From assembly GCA_016718135.1 (NCBI GenBank), contig JADKEF010000009.1:62001-126000 (forward strand): a stretch of 64,000 nt of DNA, read 5' to 3'. Numbering within the stretch: the first letter of the stretch is position 1; each line of letters starts with the position of its first letter. The notes under the pieces were generated by a model. It worked only from the letters and a program-made list of their open reading frames with translations. It made no database searches and had not been told where the DNA came from. Below are positions 27,071 to 35,498 of the stretch, one piece after another. Source of the stretch: Acidobacteriota bacterium (lineage in GTDB: Bacteria > Acidobacteriota > Blastocatellia > Pyrinomonadales > Pyrinomonadaceae). The translations under genes and the position numbers were made by a program.

Positions 27071-27868
27071 GTGATATCACTTCCAAGCAAGGCTGTTATT
27101 CTTGCCCGTGGACTAGGGCGGAGAATGCGTTCGATAGTCGGAGACGTGGAGTTAACTGAAGAGCAGGCTCAAGCGGCAAATTCGGGTCTCAAGGCCTTGA
27201 TGCCGCTAATTGGCGCTAAGACGATGCTTGATTTTATCGTCGAGAATGTTACCGCAGCGGGCTTTTCCAATATCTGCCTGGTGATCGGGCCGGAACATGG
27301 TGCGATCCGGGATTTTTGCGCGTCAAGGAAATTGCCGGTTGTGTTTGCGGAACAACCTGAAGCAAAGGGAACTGCCGATGCGGTTCTTGCGAGTAAGGAA
27401 TTTGTTGGCGCCGAAAATTTCCTGGTGATCAACTCCGATAATCTCTACCCAGTCGACGGCCTTCGACGATTGCGCGCGGCGAACCGACCGGTGCTACTTG
27501 CCTTCGACCGGGCAAACCTGATCGAGCAAAGCAATATTTCTGCCGATCGCGTTGCGAGCTTCGCGACCGTCGAAATCGACGCTGCAGGGAATCTGACGAG
27601 CATAGTTGAAAAACCCGAAACCGTTGAGGCTGATTCGCTTGTCTCAATGAACGCATGGCTGTTTTCGCCCGAGATTTTCCGAGCGTGCAGTGCGATCGGG
27701 CCTTCTGCCGAACGCGGTGAATACGAACTCACGGCCGCAGTTCAATTTGCGATCGACGATCTTGGCGTCAAGTTTTCTGCCATCACGACCGGCGAGGGCG
27801 TTCTAGACCTCTCGAATCGCGGTGACATCGATACGGCCTCTGCTTTCCTGGCCGGTCGAAACCAATAA
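27071..27868 (+). CDS. Sugar-phosphate nucleotidyltransferase (NTP transferase family)
   Basis: A 265-aa GT-A-fold nucleotidyltransferase. It has the N-terminal loop AVILARGLGRRMR, a GTADAVLAS glycine-rich step, the metal Asp in FLVINSDNLYP and IVEKPE, all typical of sugar-1-phosphate nucleotidyltransferases. It would activate a sugar-1-phosphate to an NDP-sugar. The start is GTG at 27071. Its stop overlaps the start of the GHMP kinase gene (TAATG), so kinase and transferase probably work in sequence. The sugar is unknown; galactose or a uronate are both possible. Confidence 0.85.
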   Translation: MISLPSKAVILARGLGRRMRSIVGDVELTEEQAQAANSGLKALMPLIGAKTMLDFIVENVTAAGFSNICLVIGPEHGAIRDFCASRKLPVVFAEQPEAKGTADAVLASKEFVGAENFLVINSDNLYPVDGLRRLRAANRPVLLAFDRANLIEQSNISADRVASFATVEIDAAGNLTSIVEKPETVEADSLVSMNAWLFSPEIFRACSAIGPSAERGEYELTAAVQFAIDDLGVKFSAITTGEGVLDLSNRGDIDTASAFLAGRNQ

Positions 27869-29049
27869 TGTTCATTCCTGGTCGAATAGAAGTTCTTGGT
27901 AAGCACACCGACTATTGCGGTGGCCGGAGCATCGTGTGTGCGATCGACCGTGGATTTCACTCTGAGATCGAGGAGCACTCAGAGCCCGCTCTTGTGCTTG
28001 AGAATCTCGATGTGAGCGAAAGGATAACGATCGCCCTTAACGATCCTGCAAACCTTCCGGGTCATTGGGGGAATTACGCGGTCGAGACGGTCCGCCGATT
28101 GGCGTCTAACTTTCCGGACCGTTTGAAAGCCGGCGTGAAGATCCGCTTTCACAGCGATCTGCCAAAAGCGGCGGGGCTTTCGAGTTCGAGTGCGTTGATG
28201 ATAATGGTCTTTGGAGCAATAGATCTGGTCAATGATCTTCGAGGTTCGAGCAGATATCAAGACAATATTCATAGCGACCTCGATCTTGCCGAATATCTCG
28301 GTTGTATCGAGAATGGGCAGAGCTTTCGCGAACTTGCCGGTTCCGCCGGAGTCGGGACTTTTGGCGGTAGCCAGGATCACGCGTCGATCTTGCTGGGAAA
28401 GGCCGACCATCTGAGTGCATTCTCGTTTTCACCGCTGCGGAATGACGCGGACTTTTCGTTTCCGAATACACATTCCTTCGTTATCGCGGCAAGCGGTGTC
28501 GCGGCTGAGAAGACCGGTGCGGCACGCGACAGCTATAACCGCGTATCGCGGATGGTTTCTGAGATAACGGGAACGTTCGGCAAAGGGCTTACTCTTGCTC
28601 AGATGTTTGAGGAATTCGGTGTTGATGATGTTCTGTTAAAGATCGGAAGAATGAGGTCAAAGTTCATGACCAGCGAAATGCTTGATCGAGTTGAGCAGTT
28701 TAGGATCGAGAACTTTGAGATAATCCCGGCCGTTAGCGAAATGCTAACCAATGGTCGGATAGTGGATATCGGTGATCCGATCGATCTGTCGCAGGAAAAT
28801 GCCGAGCGGTTTCTCGGGAATCAGATCGCGGAGACGGCATTTTTGCAGCGATCGGCCCGTGAGATCGGAGCCGTGGCCGCCTCGGCGTTTGGAGCGGGTT
28901 TTGGCGGAAGCGTTTATTCCGTTGTTCCAAGATCAGACGCCGATGGATTCACGGTGGAATGGCAGCGGGTTTACAGAAACCGCTTTCCTCAGCACGCCGA
29001 GACAAGCGAATTCTTCACGACGCGGCCATCGCAGAGCGATCTACGCTGA
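27868..29049 (+). CDS. GHMP sugar kinase, galactokinase-like
   Basis: A 393-aa GHMP kinase. Motif 1 is PGRIEVLGKHTDYCGG, motif 2 is LPKAAGLSSSSALMI and motif 3 is GAGFGGSVYSVV. Standard galactokinases read GEHTDY in motif 1; here the Glu is Lys (GKHTDY), marking a separate galactokinase-like branch. It would make a sugar-1-phosphate for the nucleotidyltransferase encoded just before it with a one-base overlap. Its position between two uronate operons makes a galacturonate or glucuronate kinase thinkable. The 3' end overlaps the convergent 45-aa gene by 9 bases. Confidence 0.85.
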   Translation: MFIPGRIEVLGKHTDYCGGRSIVCAIDRGFHSEIEEHSEPALVLENLDVSERITIALNDPANLPGHWGNYAVETVRRLASNFPDRLKAGVKIRFHSDLPKAAGLSSSSALMIMVFGAIDLVNDLRGSSRYQDNIHSDLDLAEYLGCIENGQSFRELAGSAGVGTFGGSQDHASILLGKADHLSAFSFSPLRNDADFSFPNTHSFVIAASGVAAEKTGAARDSYNRVSRMVSEITGTFGKGLTLAQMFEEFGVDDVLLKIGRMRSKFMTSEMLDRVEQFRIENFEIIPAVSEMLTNGRIVDIGDPIDLSQENAERFLGNQIAETAFLQRSAREIGAVAASAFGAGFGGSVYSVVPRSDADGFTVEWQRVYRNRFPQHAETSEFFTTRPSQSDLR

Positions 29050-29178
29050 TCGGTCTTTGTCGCCAAGTTTCTTTAACATTTCCTTGATATCTGTAACACC
29101 CTTGAAGGAAACGTACGCTGTCACAAAGATGTACCAGATGACTGCGGCCAGGGTTAAAATTAGCCAGAAGTACTTCAT
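29041..29178 (-). CDS. 45-aa single-span membrane protein coupled to the symporter
   Basis: A short gene that begins MKYFWLILTLAAVIWYIF, a clear transmembrane segment (about residues 4-24), followed by a charged cytoplasmic tail (IKEMLKKLGDKDRSA). Its ATG overlaps the TGA of the sodium:solute symporter (ATGA), the usual sign of coupled translation. Small one-span proteins accompany several transporters of the SSS family, so a small subunit or stability factor is the best guess. No family is claimed. It overlaps the end of the convergent kinase gene. Confidence 0.72.
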   Translation of the reverse strand: MKYFWLILTLAAVIWYIFVTAYVSFKGVTDIKEMLKKLGDKDRSA

Positions 29179-30668
29179 GTAGTTTCTCCCTTTTTGGGTT
29201 TTAGCAGTGAGAAAATAACCATCGCAAGAGCGGAGCAGACGTATGCAGCAATGCCGGAATAGTATGGCCCGATCTGCTTTGCAAGATCTTTGGTTCCGGG
29301 CGTTTTCTCTAGCACGAGAAAAGCGACCGGTATCGCGGCTGCAAAGATGATCGACCCGAAAGCTCCCCAGCTATTCGCCCCTTTCCAATAACACGACGAG
29401 ATGAGCAGCACCGAAATGCTGGCGAGATAGATCGTTCCCGTTATTCCGAGATACGTCCAGACATCGCCCTCGAGCGGATACCACAGACCATAGAAGAGCA
29501 GAAAGACTCCGATCAGAGCGACGATCATTCGGTTGATCAGAATTCCCTTCTTCTCCGACCATTCCTTCTTTCTAAATGGAGCCATGATGTCGTTATAAAT
29601 GACGCTGCCCCAGGTGAGCATGTAGCTCGAATCGGTCGACATATCGGCAGCCAGCATCGCGGCGACACAAAGTCCCATCAAGCCGACCGGAACAAATGTC
29701 GAAAGAAATGTCGGCATCGCATCGAGCGTATTCGTTACCTGACCGAGCGTGGCAAGTGCAGCGATACCCCAAATTCCGGGGATAAGAAAGCGACAGACGA
29801 AGAAGAAGCTTGTTCGAACGTAGATCTTCTGTCCGGTCATCGAATCCTTTGCCGCAAGGACGCGGGCGATAGTTGTTTGCCATGTGAGCACGGCCGCGAA
29901 ATTCAGCATTATCTGAAAAACGACATATGGCCAGCCGAGATCGGGGTGGACGAACGGATTAAATCCACCCGCCCCGTAATTCACCTCGACAGTCGTCACG
30001 ATCTTGTCCCAACCGACATACACCAGAACGAGGAGCGTGACCGCGATCAGACCGACGCTCATTACGACAAACTGCAGAAAGTCGGTGATCAAAACCGACA
30101 GCATTCCGCCGAGTATTGTGTAGGTAGCGACGCCGATCAGCAGGACTGTCATCATCGCTTCTAAATACCCGACCTGAAAGCCCCAGAGGTTGAACGACGT
30201 CACCTTCAATCCGATGATAGTCACCAGAAATTGTCCGCCGATACGGAGGAACACACCCATGTTGAGCAATCCGCCGAGTACGATCACTACGCCCGCAGCC
30301 CAGCGAACGCGAGGGCCGAATTGCTTTTCGATCAATTGCGGGATCGTAATAACTCCGGAATCGCGGAGCGGCTTAATGCAAAATCCTGTGTAGCCGATCA
30401 CGAGCATCGACAGAGCCATCGCGATCCCCGGCGTCGCACCGGCGAAGCCGTACTTGTATCCCGCCTCGGCCGTGTACATACATGTCACGATGCCAAACTC
30501 GGTCGCGGCAAGCGACGCGATGCCGAGATAGACGTTCATCTCGCGGCCCGCGACTAGAAAGTCGTCGACCTTGCTGACGTACTTTCGCACGTATAGGCCG
30601 GCGGCCATTGTGATCAGGAGATATAGCCCAACGATGCTCCCGTCTAAGAGCCAGTTGAAGTTCGTCAT
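29175..30668 (-). CDS. Sodium:solute symporter (SSS family)
   Basis: A 497-aa inner-membrane transporter with about 13 hydrophobic helices, starting FNWLLDGSIVGLYLLITMAAG and containing the family segments SKVDDFLVAGREMN, EFGIVTCMYTAEAGYKYGFAG and AAMLAADMSTDSSYMLTWGSVIYNDIMAPF. It takes up an organic solute with sodium. Being downstream of kdgA in the uronate operon, the likely substrate is a mono- or oligouronide. A terminator-like hairpin (30684-30725) lies just upstream, and a 45-aa membrane protein is translationally coupled downstream. Confidence 0.92.
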   Translation of the reverse strand: MTNFNWLLDGSIVGLYLLITMAAGLYVRKYVSKVDDFLVAGREMNVYLGIASLAATEFGIVTCMYTAEAGYKYGFAGATPGIAMALSMLVIGYTGFCIKPLRDSGVITIPQLIEKQFGPRVRWAAGVVIVLGGLLNMGVFLRIGGQFLVTIIGLKVTSFNLWGFQVGYLEAMMTVLLIGVATYTILGGMLSVLITDFLQFVVMSVGLIAVTLLVLVYVGWDKIVTTVEVNYGAGGFNPFVHPDLGWPYVVFQIMLNFAAVLTWQTTIARVLAAKDSMTGQKIYVRTSFFFVCRFLIPGIWGIAALATLGQVTNTLDAMPTFLSTFVPVGLMGLCVAAMLAADMSTDSSYMLTWGSVIYNDIMAPFRKKEWSEKKGILINRMIVALIGVFLLFYGLWYPLEGDVWTYLGITGTIYLASISVLLISSCYWKGANSWGAFGSIIFAAAIPVAFLVLEKTPGTKDLAKQIGPYYSGIAAYVCSALAMVIFSLLKPKKGETT

Positions 30669-30683
30669 ATCGAATTTTCAGCG

Positions 30684-30725
30684 AAAAAAATGGTGTCCCT
30701 TATACTAAGCAGGAACACCATTTTT
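30684..30725 (-). terminator. Terminator between kdgA and the symporter gene
   Basis: On the minus strand AAAAATGGTGTTCC pairs with GGACACCATTTTT and runs into seven T. It begins about 33 bases after the kdgA stop and ends only 15 bases before the symporter start, so it would act as an internal attenuator of the operon. Confidence 0.75.
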
Positions 30726-30758
30726 GTCCAACGAGATGGACGATGAATTGAAATTTCA

Positions 30759-31406
30759 TTAACCGCGAGCGTCTTTGACGATCTGGACAAATTGCCGTGC
30801 ACGCTCGGTCACGATCTCCGGATTGCCTTCGCGGATGGCTTTGACATCGACGAGGTCAGTGCCAACGCCGAGGGCGGCGGCACCAGCCTTGATGAAGTCC
30901 GCAGCCGTTGTCAGCGAAACGCCGCCGGTCGGGACCATTTTTATCTGAGGGAACGGACCCTTCAAATTCTTGATATAACTCGCACCGCCCATCGAGCCGC
31001 ACGGGAAGACCTTCACGATGTCCGCACCTGCGCTCCATGCCGTAACGACCTCGGTCGGCGTCAACACACCCGGCATCACCGGTGCACTATATCGCTGGCA
31101 CATCGCGATCGTCGCGAGATTCAAAGCAGGACTGACGATGAACTGAGCTCCGGCCAACAGACACGCACGAGCGGTCTCCGGATCAAGAACGGTTCCCGCT
31201 CCGACCAAGACATCGCTGCCATATTTATCAGCGACTTTCTCAATTACTTTAATCGCTCCCGGAACGGTCATCGTGATCTCGAGAACATTAACACCGCCAG
31301 CCTTGATGGCTTCGATCACCTGCATCGCTTCGTCGGCGGATGATGCTCGAACCACGGGCACCAGGCCGAGTTCTTCCAGCTGTTTTACAATTTCTGCTTT
31401 TGTCAT
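30759..31406 (-). CDS. kdgA: 2-dehydro-3-deoxy-phosphogluconate aldolase
   Basis: Class I aldolase that splits KDPG into pyruvate and glyceraldehyde-3-phosphate, the last step of the uronate route. The 215-aa size is normal. Motifs are VLEITMTVPGAIKVIE, VGAGTVLDPETARACLLAGAQFIVSP with the region around the catalytic Glu, and DIVKVFPCGSMGG with the Schiff-base Lys. PTGGVSLTTAADFIKAGAAALGVGTDLV binds the phosphate. It follows kdgK after a hairpin repeat. Confidence 0.94.
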   Translation of the reverse strand: MTKAEIVKQLEELGLVPVVRASSADEAMQVIEAIKAGGVNVLEITMTVPGAIKVIEKVADKYGSDVLVGAGTVLDPETARACLLAGAQFIVSPALNLATIAMCQRYSAPVMPGVLTPTEVVTAWSAGADIVKVFPCGSMGGASYIKNLKGPFPQIKMVPTGGVSLTTAADFIKAGAAALGVGTDLVDVKAIREGNPEIVTERARQFVQIVKDARG

Positions 31407-31419
31407 AGTGTTATTTTTT

Positions 31420-31494
31420 GCCCGCGAAATACGCGAAAAGACGCTAAAAAAAAGAGTTCTTAGATTTCGCGTCTTTTCGCGTGTTTCGCGGGCA
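31420..31494. repeat. Hairpin repeat, GCCCGCGAAA/TTTCGCGGGC family
   Basis: GCCCGCGAAATACGCGAAAA plus GACGC in the left arm is matched by GCGTC plus TTTTCGCGTGTTTCGCGGGC in the right arm. The loop is A-rich. It fills the kdgA-kdgK spacer and is unrelated in sequence to the CACGAAT family but built the same way. Confidence 0.9.
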
Positions 31495-31500
31495 CAATTC

Positions 31501-32595
31501 TTACCTGGCTACGCGGGCGCCTCCGCCTTTCATTACTCTGAGTACATCTGCGAGTCCGACAGTCGTCGTATCGCCCGGCGTGGTCATCGCGAGAGCTCCG
31601 TGGGCTGCTCCACAGTTGACTGCCCATTCTGGCGACTCGCCCGTAAGGAATCCATAAATGAGTCCCGACGCAAACGAATCACCGCCGCCCACTCGGTCAA
31701 AAATATCGAGATCCGGCCGCATGATAGCCTGGTGAAGCTCACCTCCCGTAAAGCAAACAGCTCCCCAATCGTTGACCGAGGCAGTTTTAGCATTACGAAG
31801 CGTAGTCGCCGCGACTGCGAAATTTGGAAAATCGGCTACTGCTCGGCGGATCATCTTCTCAAAATTGACGATATCGAGTTTCGAGTGATTCTCGTCCTGC
31901 CCCTCGACCTCGTAGCCGAGGCACGCCGTGAAATCCTCTTCGTTGCCGATCATCACATCGACATACTGTGCGAGATCGCGGTTAACTTCCTGAGCCTTCG
32001 CCTGGCCACCGATGGCTTTCCAGAGGGAGTCGCGGTAATTGAGATCGTACGAAATGATGGTGCCGTGTTTCTTAGCGATCTCCATCGCTTCTTTCGCGAC
32101 CTCGGGTGTCGATTCGGAAAGTGCACAAAAGATGCCGCCGGTGTGGAGCCATCTGGCACCTTCGTCCCCGAAGATCTTTTCCCAGTCGATGTCGCCCTTC
32201 TTGAGTTGCGAGACCGCAGTGTTGCCGCGATCTGAACAGCCAAGTGCGGCTCGAACGCCAAAACCGCGTTCGGTGAAGTTCATCCCGTTACGCACCGTGC
32301 GTCCAACGCTGTCGTACTTCGTCCATTTCACATGCGACTGATCGACGCCGCCCTGATAGATCAGGTCCTGAACGAGACGCCCGATCGGGTTATCGGCAAG
32401 AGCCGTAACGACCGCCGCGTCGAGGCCGAAACATCGCTTGAGGCCGCGAGCCACATTGTACTCGCCGCCGCCTTCCCACACTTCAAATGAGCGTGTCGTG
32501 TGTATACGCTTGTCACCCGGATCGAGCCGGAGCATCACTTCGCCGAGGGAAACTATGTCCCATTTACATTCGTCTTTTGGTCTAATATTAAGCAT
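31501..32595 (-). CDS. kdgK: 2-dehydro-3-deoxygluconokinase (PfkB family)
   Basis: Phosphorylates KDG to KDPG with ATP. A 364-aa ribokinase-fold protein: the start WDIVSLGEVMLRLDPGDKRI, sugar-site residues in VWEGGGEYNVARGLKR, and the PfkB C-terminal signature DRVGGGDSFASGLIYGFL with the catalytic Asp. It is longer than E. coli KdgK (309 aa), with an insert around residues 100-135. Flanked by kduD and kdgA, which makes KDG the clear substrate. Confidence 0.9.
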   Translation of the reverse strand: MLNIRPKDECKWDIVSLGEVMLRLDPGDKRIHTTRSFEVWEGGGEYNVARGLKRCFGLDAAVVTALADNPIGRLVQDLIYQGGVDQSHVKWTKYDSVGRTVRNGMNFTERGFGVRAALGCSDRGNTAVSQLKKGDIDWEKIFGDEGARWLHTGGIFCALSESTPEVAKEAMEIAKKHGTIISYDLNYRDSLWKAIGGQAKAQEVNRDLAQYVDVMIGNEEDFTACLGYEVEGQDENHSKLDIVNFEKMIRRAVADFPNFAVAATTLRNAKTASVNDWGAVCFTGGELHQAIMRPDLDIFDRVGGGDSFASGLIYGFLTGESPEWAVNCGAAHGALAMTTPGDTTTVGLADVLRVMKGGGARVAR

Positions 32596-32668
32596 GTTAT
32601 CTACGTGTTTACCGAGGCCCTATGGTTCCCGGTTCTGACTGCTTCTGCCACTGCCGCTCTCACCCAAC

Positions 32669-33433
32669 CTATCTTCCCATCCAGCCGCCGTCAACAACAA
32701 GGATGTGGCCATTCATATAATCGCTTGCCGGTGCGGACAAAAAAACCGCAGCTCCGGCGATGTCATCCGGATCGCCCCAGCGTCCCGCCGGGATGCGTTC
32801 GAGTATCTGGCGATTTCGCGTCTCGTCTGCCTGTAATGCCGCCGTATTATTGGTCGCAATATAGCCGGGAGCGATAGCGTTTACATTTATATCGAGCTTC
32901 GCCCATTCATTGGCGAGAGCTTTGGTCAGGCCGGCGACAGCAGATTTTGAAGCCGTATAAGCCGGAACCGTGATGCCGCCTTGGAATGATAGCAGCGATG
33001 CGATGTTCACGATCTTGCCGCTACCTTGCTCGATCATCTTGCGCCCGGCCGCCTGTGAGAGGCGAAAGACGCTCGACAGGTTTACGTTGATGACGGCCTG
33101 CCAGTCATCCTCAGTAAAATCTACCGCCGGGGCACGGCGGATCATTCCGGCATTATTGATCAGAATGTCGATGCGGCCAAATTCCGCGATCACGCCATCG
33201 ATCAAATGCTGAGGTGTCGCGACCTCAGCCATATCGCCCGAGACCTCGATGGCCCGTCGGCCAAGTTTCGCGACAGTCTCCACTGTGTCGGCGGCATCAC
33301 CCGTCTTTCGGGAGTGACACGCTACATCGGCGCCTGCCTCAGCTAGTGCGACCGCGATCGCACGGCCAATTCCCGTGGCCGAACCAGTCACGAGGGCTAC
33401 TTTGCCTGCAAGAGAAAATTTATCGACAACCAT
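32669..33433 (-). CDS. kduD: 2-dehydro-3-deoxy-D-gluconate 5-dehydrogenase
   Basis: Short-chain dehydrogenase that reduces 2,5-diketo-3-deoxygluconate to KDG. The 254-aa product has the cofactor motif TGSATGIG (16-23), NNAG (93-96), Ser146, and the catalytic YTASK (Tyr159, Lys163). The C-terminal DYMNGHILVVDGGWMGR is typical of KduD. It sits between an IolB-like isomerase gene and kdgK, supporting KduD among the many SDR enzymes. Confidence 0.92.
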   Translation of the reverse strand: MVVDKFSLAGKVALVTGSATGIGRAIAVALAEAGADVACHSRKTGDAADTVETVAKLGRRAIEVSGDMAEVATPQHLIDGVIAEFGRIDILINNAGMIRRAPAVDFTEDDWQAVINVNLSSVFRLSQAAGRKMIEQGSGKIVNIASLLSFQGGITVPAYTASKSAVAGLTKALANEWAKLDINVNAIAPGYIATNNTAALQADETRNRQILERIPAGRWGDPDDIAGAAVFLSAPASDYMNGHILVVDGGWMGR

Positions 33434-33442
33434 AATTCAAAA

Positions 33443-34276
33443 TTACTTCTGTGACGCTTCGAGCCCGGAAACTCCGGTCGCAAATTCCGGCTGCACGTTC
33501 ACCACGCCAAACTGCCGGTCGTCGCCCTCTTTGTTGGCCGCCATCATCCAAAGAAAATTGATCGAACCGCCGGGAGCCGCGACATTCGGGTGATAGCCCT
33601 TAGGCATCACAACGACATCGCCCTCGCGAACGACCTGCACCAGCTCCGGCGTCTCACCATCGGTATAGACCATCTGGATTCCAAATTGTGGAGCGGGCAT
33701 GTCGATGTAGAGATAGGCTTCCTCGAGTAAATTTGCATGTTCGTGCGGAGGCCATGACGTCCAGTTACCTTCGGTCGAGAACGTGACGCCTGCCATGATG
33801 CGGCCCGCCTCGACGTTCTTGCCAAGCAGAATGTTGAGGTCGCGTTCGGTCGGAACCTTGCCGGCTATGAAGTGCAATGCGGGATCCTTACGGACATCAT
33901 CGAAACCGACGAACTGCAACGGATACTGCTTTTCGACCGGCGACGAGAGCTCCGCCAGGTCGAACGCACCATCGCTCGCCGCGATAATACTCGAGTCGCG
34001 TGGAACGTAGAGAGCATCGTAGAGTTTCATCGCGAAGGTCTGCCCTCCGGTCGTCACGTGGCCCGAGCCGCCGAGACAGATCAAGCCGGTCTCGTGGGTT
34101 TCATTTTCAAACGCGATCGGTGCGTCGCCTGCCTCGATGATGATGCGGCCGTAGAAGAGATTTCGTGTCGCCGTCTCGCCGGGCTTTACCGAGATCGTTC
34201 GGCCTTTCTGCTTGTTTGTTCCCTTAATGACGCATGTCGCGGGATCGATGTTCTCAAGCTTGGTCTGTGTCTGCAT
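33443..34276 (-). CDS. KduI/IolB-family isomerase, IolB-like
   Basis: A 277-aa bicupin-type isomerase. The C-terminal domain reads NWTSWPPHEHANLLEEAYLY, then QMVYTDG and VVVMPKGYHPNVAAPGG, which is the pattern of IolB (5-deoxyglucuronate isomerase of inositol breakdown) rather than of classical KduI. No other inositol gene is present. It lies 9 nt upstream of kduD in the uronate operon, so it probably isomerises a deoxyketo-uronate here, alongside the separate kduI at 17556. The exact substrate is inference. Confidence 0.85.
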   Translation of the reverse strand: MQTQTKLENIDPATCVIKGTNKQKGRTISVKPGETATRNLFYGRIIIEAGDAPIAFENETHETGLICLGGSGHVTTGGQTFAMKLYDALYVPRDSSIIAASDGAFDLAELSSPVEKQYPLQFVGFDDVRKDPALHFIAGKVPTERDLNILLGKNVEAGRIMAGVTFSTEGNWTSWPPHEHANLLEEAYLYIDMPAPQFGIQMVYTDGETPELVQVVREGDVVVMPKGYHPNVAAPGGSINFLWMMAANKEGDDRQFGVVNVQPEFATGVSGLEASQK

Positions 34277-34290
34277 ATTTCACCTACTTT

Positions 34291-35478
34291 CTATAGCGAT
34301 GCAAGAAATCCTTCGACGGCGAGTTCGAGTGCTCCACCGATGGCTGAACCGGCGGGTTCACCGGCCTCGACTGTCCAGCCCTGCGTTTTTCCGACGATGC
34401 TTTGACCGATCGCGGCACGCATCGGCCCCTCGATAAACTCCCATCCGTAAACAAGTCGTCCGCTGATCACCACACGCGGGATGCCGACGCCCATAATAAC
34501 ATTGGCGATGCCGATGCCGAGATACTCGCCGATCTTCTCGAGCGTCTTGCGTGAACGGACATCGCCGACAGAGGCCTTGCTAACGATCTCAACAAATCTA
34601 GGGACTTTTTCCCCCGTTCGCGGCGGCCTGTCGCCGAGATACAAAGAAGACGCCGAGGAGGCTGACGCGTATTTTTCCCAGCAACCGCGATTGCCGCAGA
34701 CGCAAGGTTTGCCGCCCGCAAGGATCGTCATGTGACCAAACTCACCGGCCACGCCGCGTCCCGCTCCGGTTCCGCGATAAACTTCGCTACCGATCACGAG
34801 GCCGACACCGATGCCGGTTCCCGAGCGGACGAGGATAAAATTGGTCATCAACCCATCCTCAGAATCTCTGATCTTAAGACGGGCCTCGTACATGGCTGCA
34901 GCAGTCGAATCATTATCAACTACGACTCGAGCACCGGTAGCCGCAAAGGCATTTTCAATGTCAACGTTCTTCCAGCCAAGATTCGGAGCAAATACAAGCT
35001 TGCGGCGGCTCTCATCCGCCATGCCGGGAACGCTTACGCCGATCACGGCAAGAGTTTTGTTCGGCTGCTTCGCGAGCAACTCATTCAAACTCTGCTTTGC
35101 AAGCGAGAGAGCCTTCCAGGCCTCGGCCGGCGTTTCGAATTCGATCTCGTCTGACAGTTCACCACTCAATGTCGTCAGACCGATCTGCGACCGGCGAACG
35201 CCAAGGTTGATCCCGGCAAAAATAAGATCGTTAGCAGCGAAGGAGAGATATCTGGCCCTACGCTTGCCATCCTCGGAATACGACTCTTCCCGCAGGATAC
35301 CGGATGCGATCAGCGGTTTGACGTGTTCCGATACGGTGCTCTTGTCGATCGACAAACGGGCCGCGATCTCGGTCCGCATGATCGGCTGCGAAGCTCTGAT
35401 CAGCCGCAGGAGCTGATTGCTCTTTCGGGTGGACGATGTCATCGCCGCACGATGCCGATATAACAGACCGTTATCCAT
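34291..35478 (-). CDS. ROK family transcriptional regulator (second)
   Basis: A 395-aa ROK repressor with an N-terminal winged helix (LLRLIRASQPIMRTEIAARLSIDKSTVSEHVKPL) and a ROK domain with SGTGIGVGLVIGSEVYRGTGAGRGVAGEFGH and the zinc motif KPCVCGNRGCWEKYAS. Start 35478 is used, but an ATG 12 codons later would keep the whole helix-turn-helix. It is embedded within the operon, 20 nt after uxaA and 14 nt before the IolB-like gene, so it probably senses an intermediate of this pathway. Confidence 0.92.
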   Translation of the reverse strand: MDNGLLYRHRAAMTSSTRKSNQLLRLIRASQPIMRTEIAARLSIDKSTVSEHVKPLIASGILREESYSEDGKRRARYLSFAANDLIFAGINLGVRRSQIGLTTLSGELSDEIEFETPAEAWKALSLAKQSLNELLAKQPNKTLAVIGVSVPGMADESRRKLVFAPNLGWKNVDIENAFAATGARVVVDNDSTAAAMYEARLKIRDSEDGLMTNFILVRSGTGIGVGLVIGSEVYRGTGAGRGVAGEFGHMTILAGGKPCVCGNRGCWEKYASASSASSLYLGDRPPRTGEKVPRFVEIVSKASVGDVRSRKTLEKIGEYLGIGIANVIMGVGIPRVVISGRLVYGWEFIEGPMRAAIGQSIVGKTQGWTVEAGEPAGSAIGGALELAVEGFLASL

Positions 35479-35498
35479 TTCGCGTTATTATAACACGA

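Noticed and set aside
33443..34276. Evidence for a myo-inositol pathway from the IolB-like gene
   Set aside because: No other iol gene is present; neighbours are all uronate genes.
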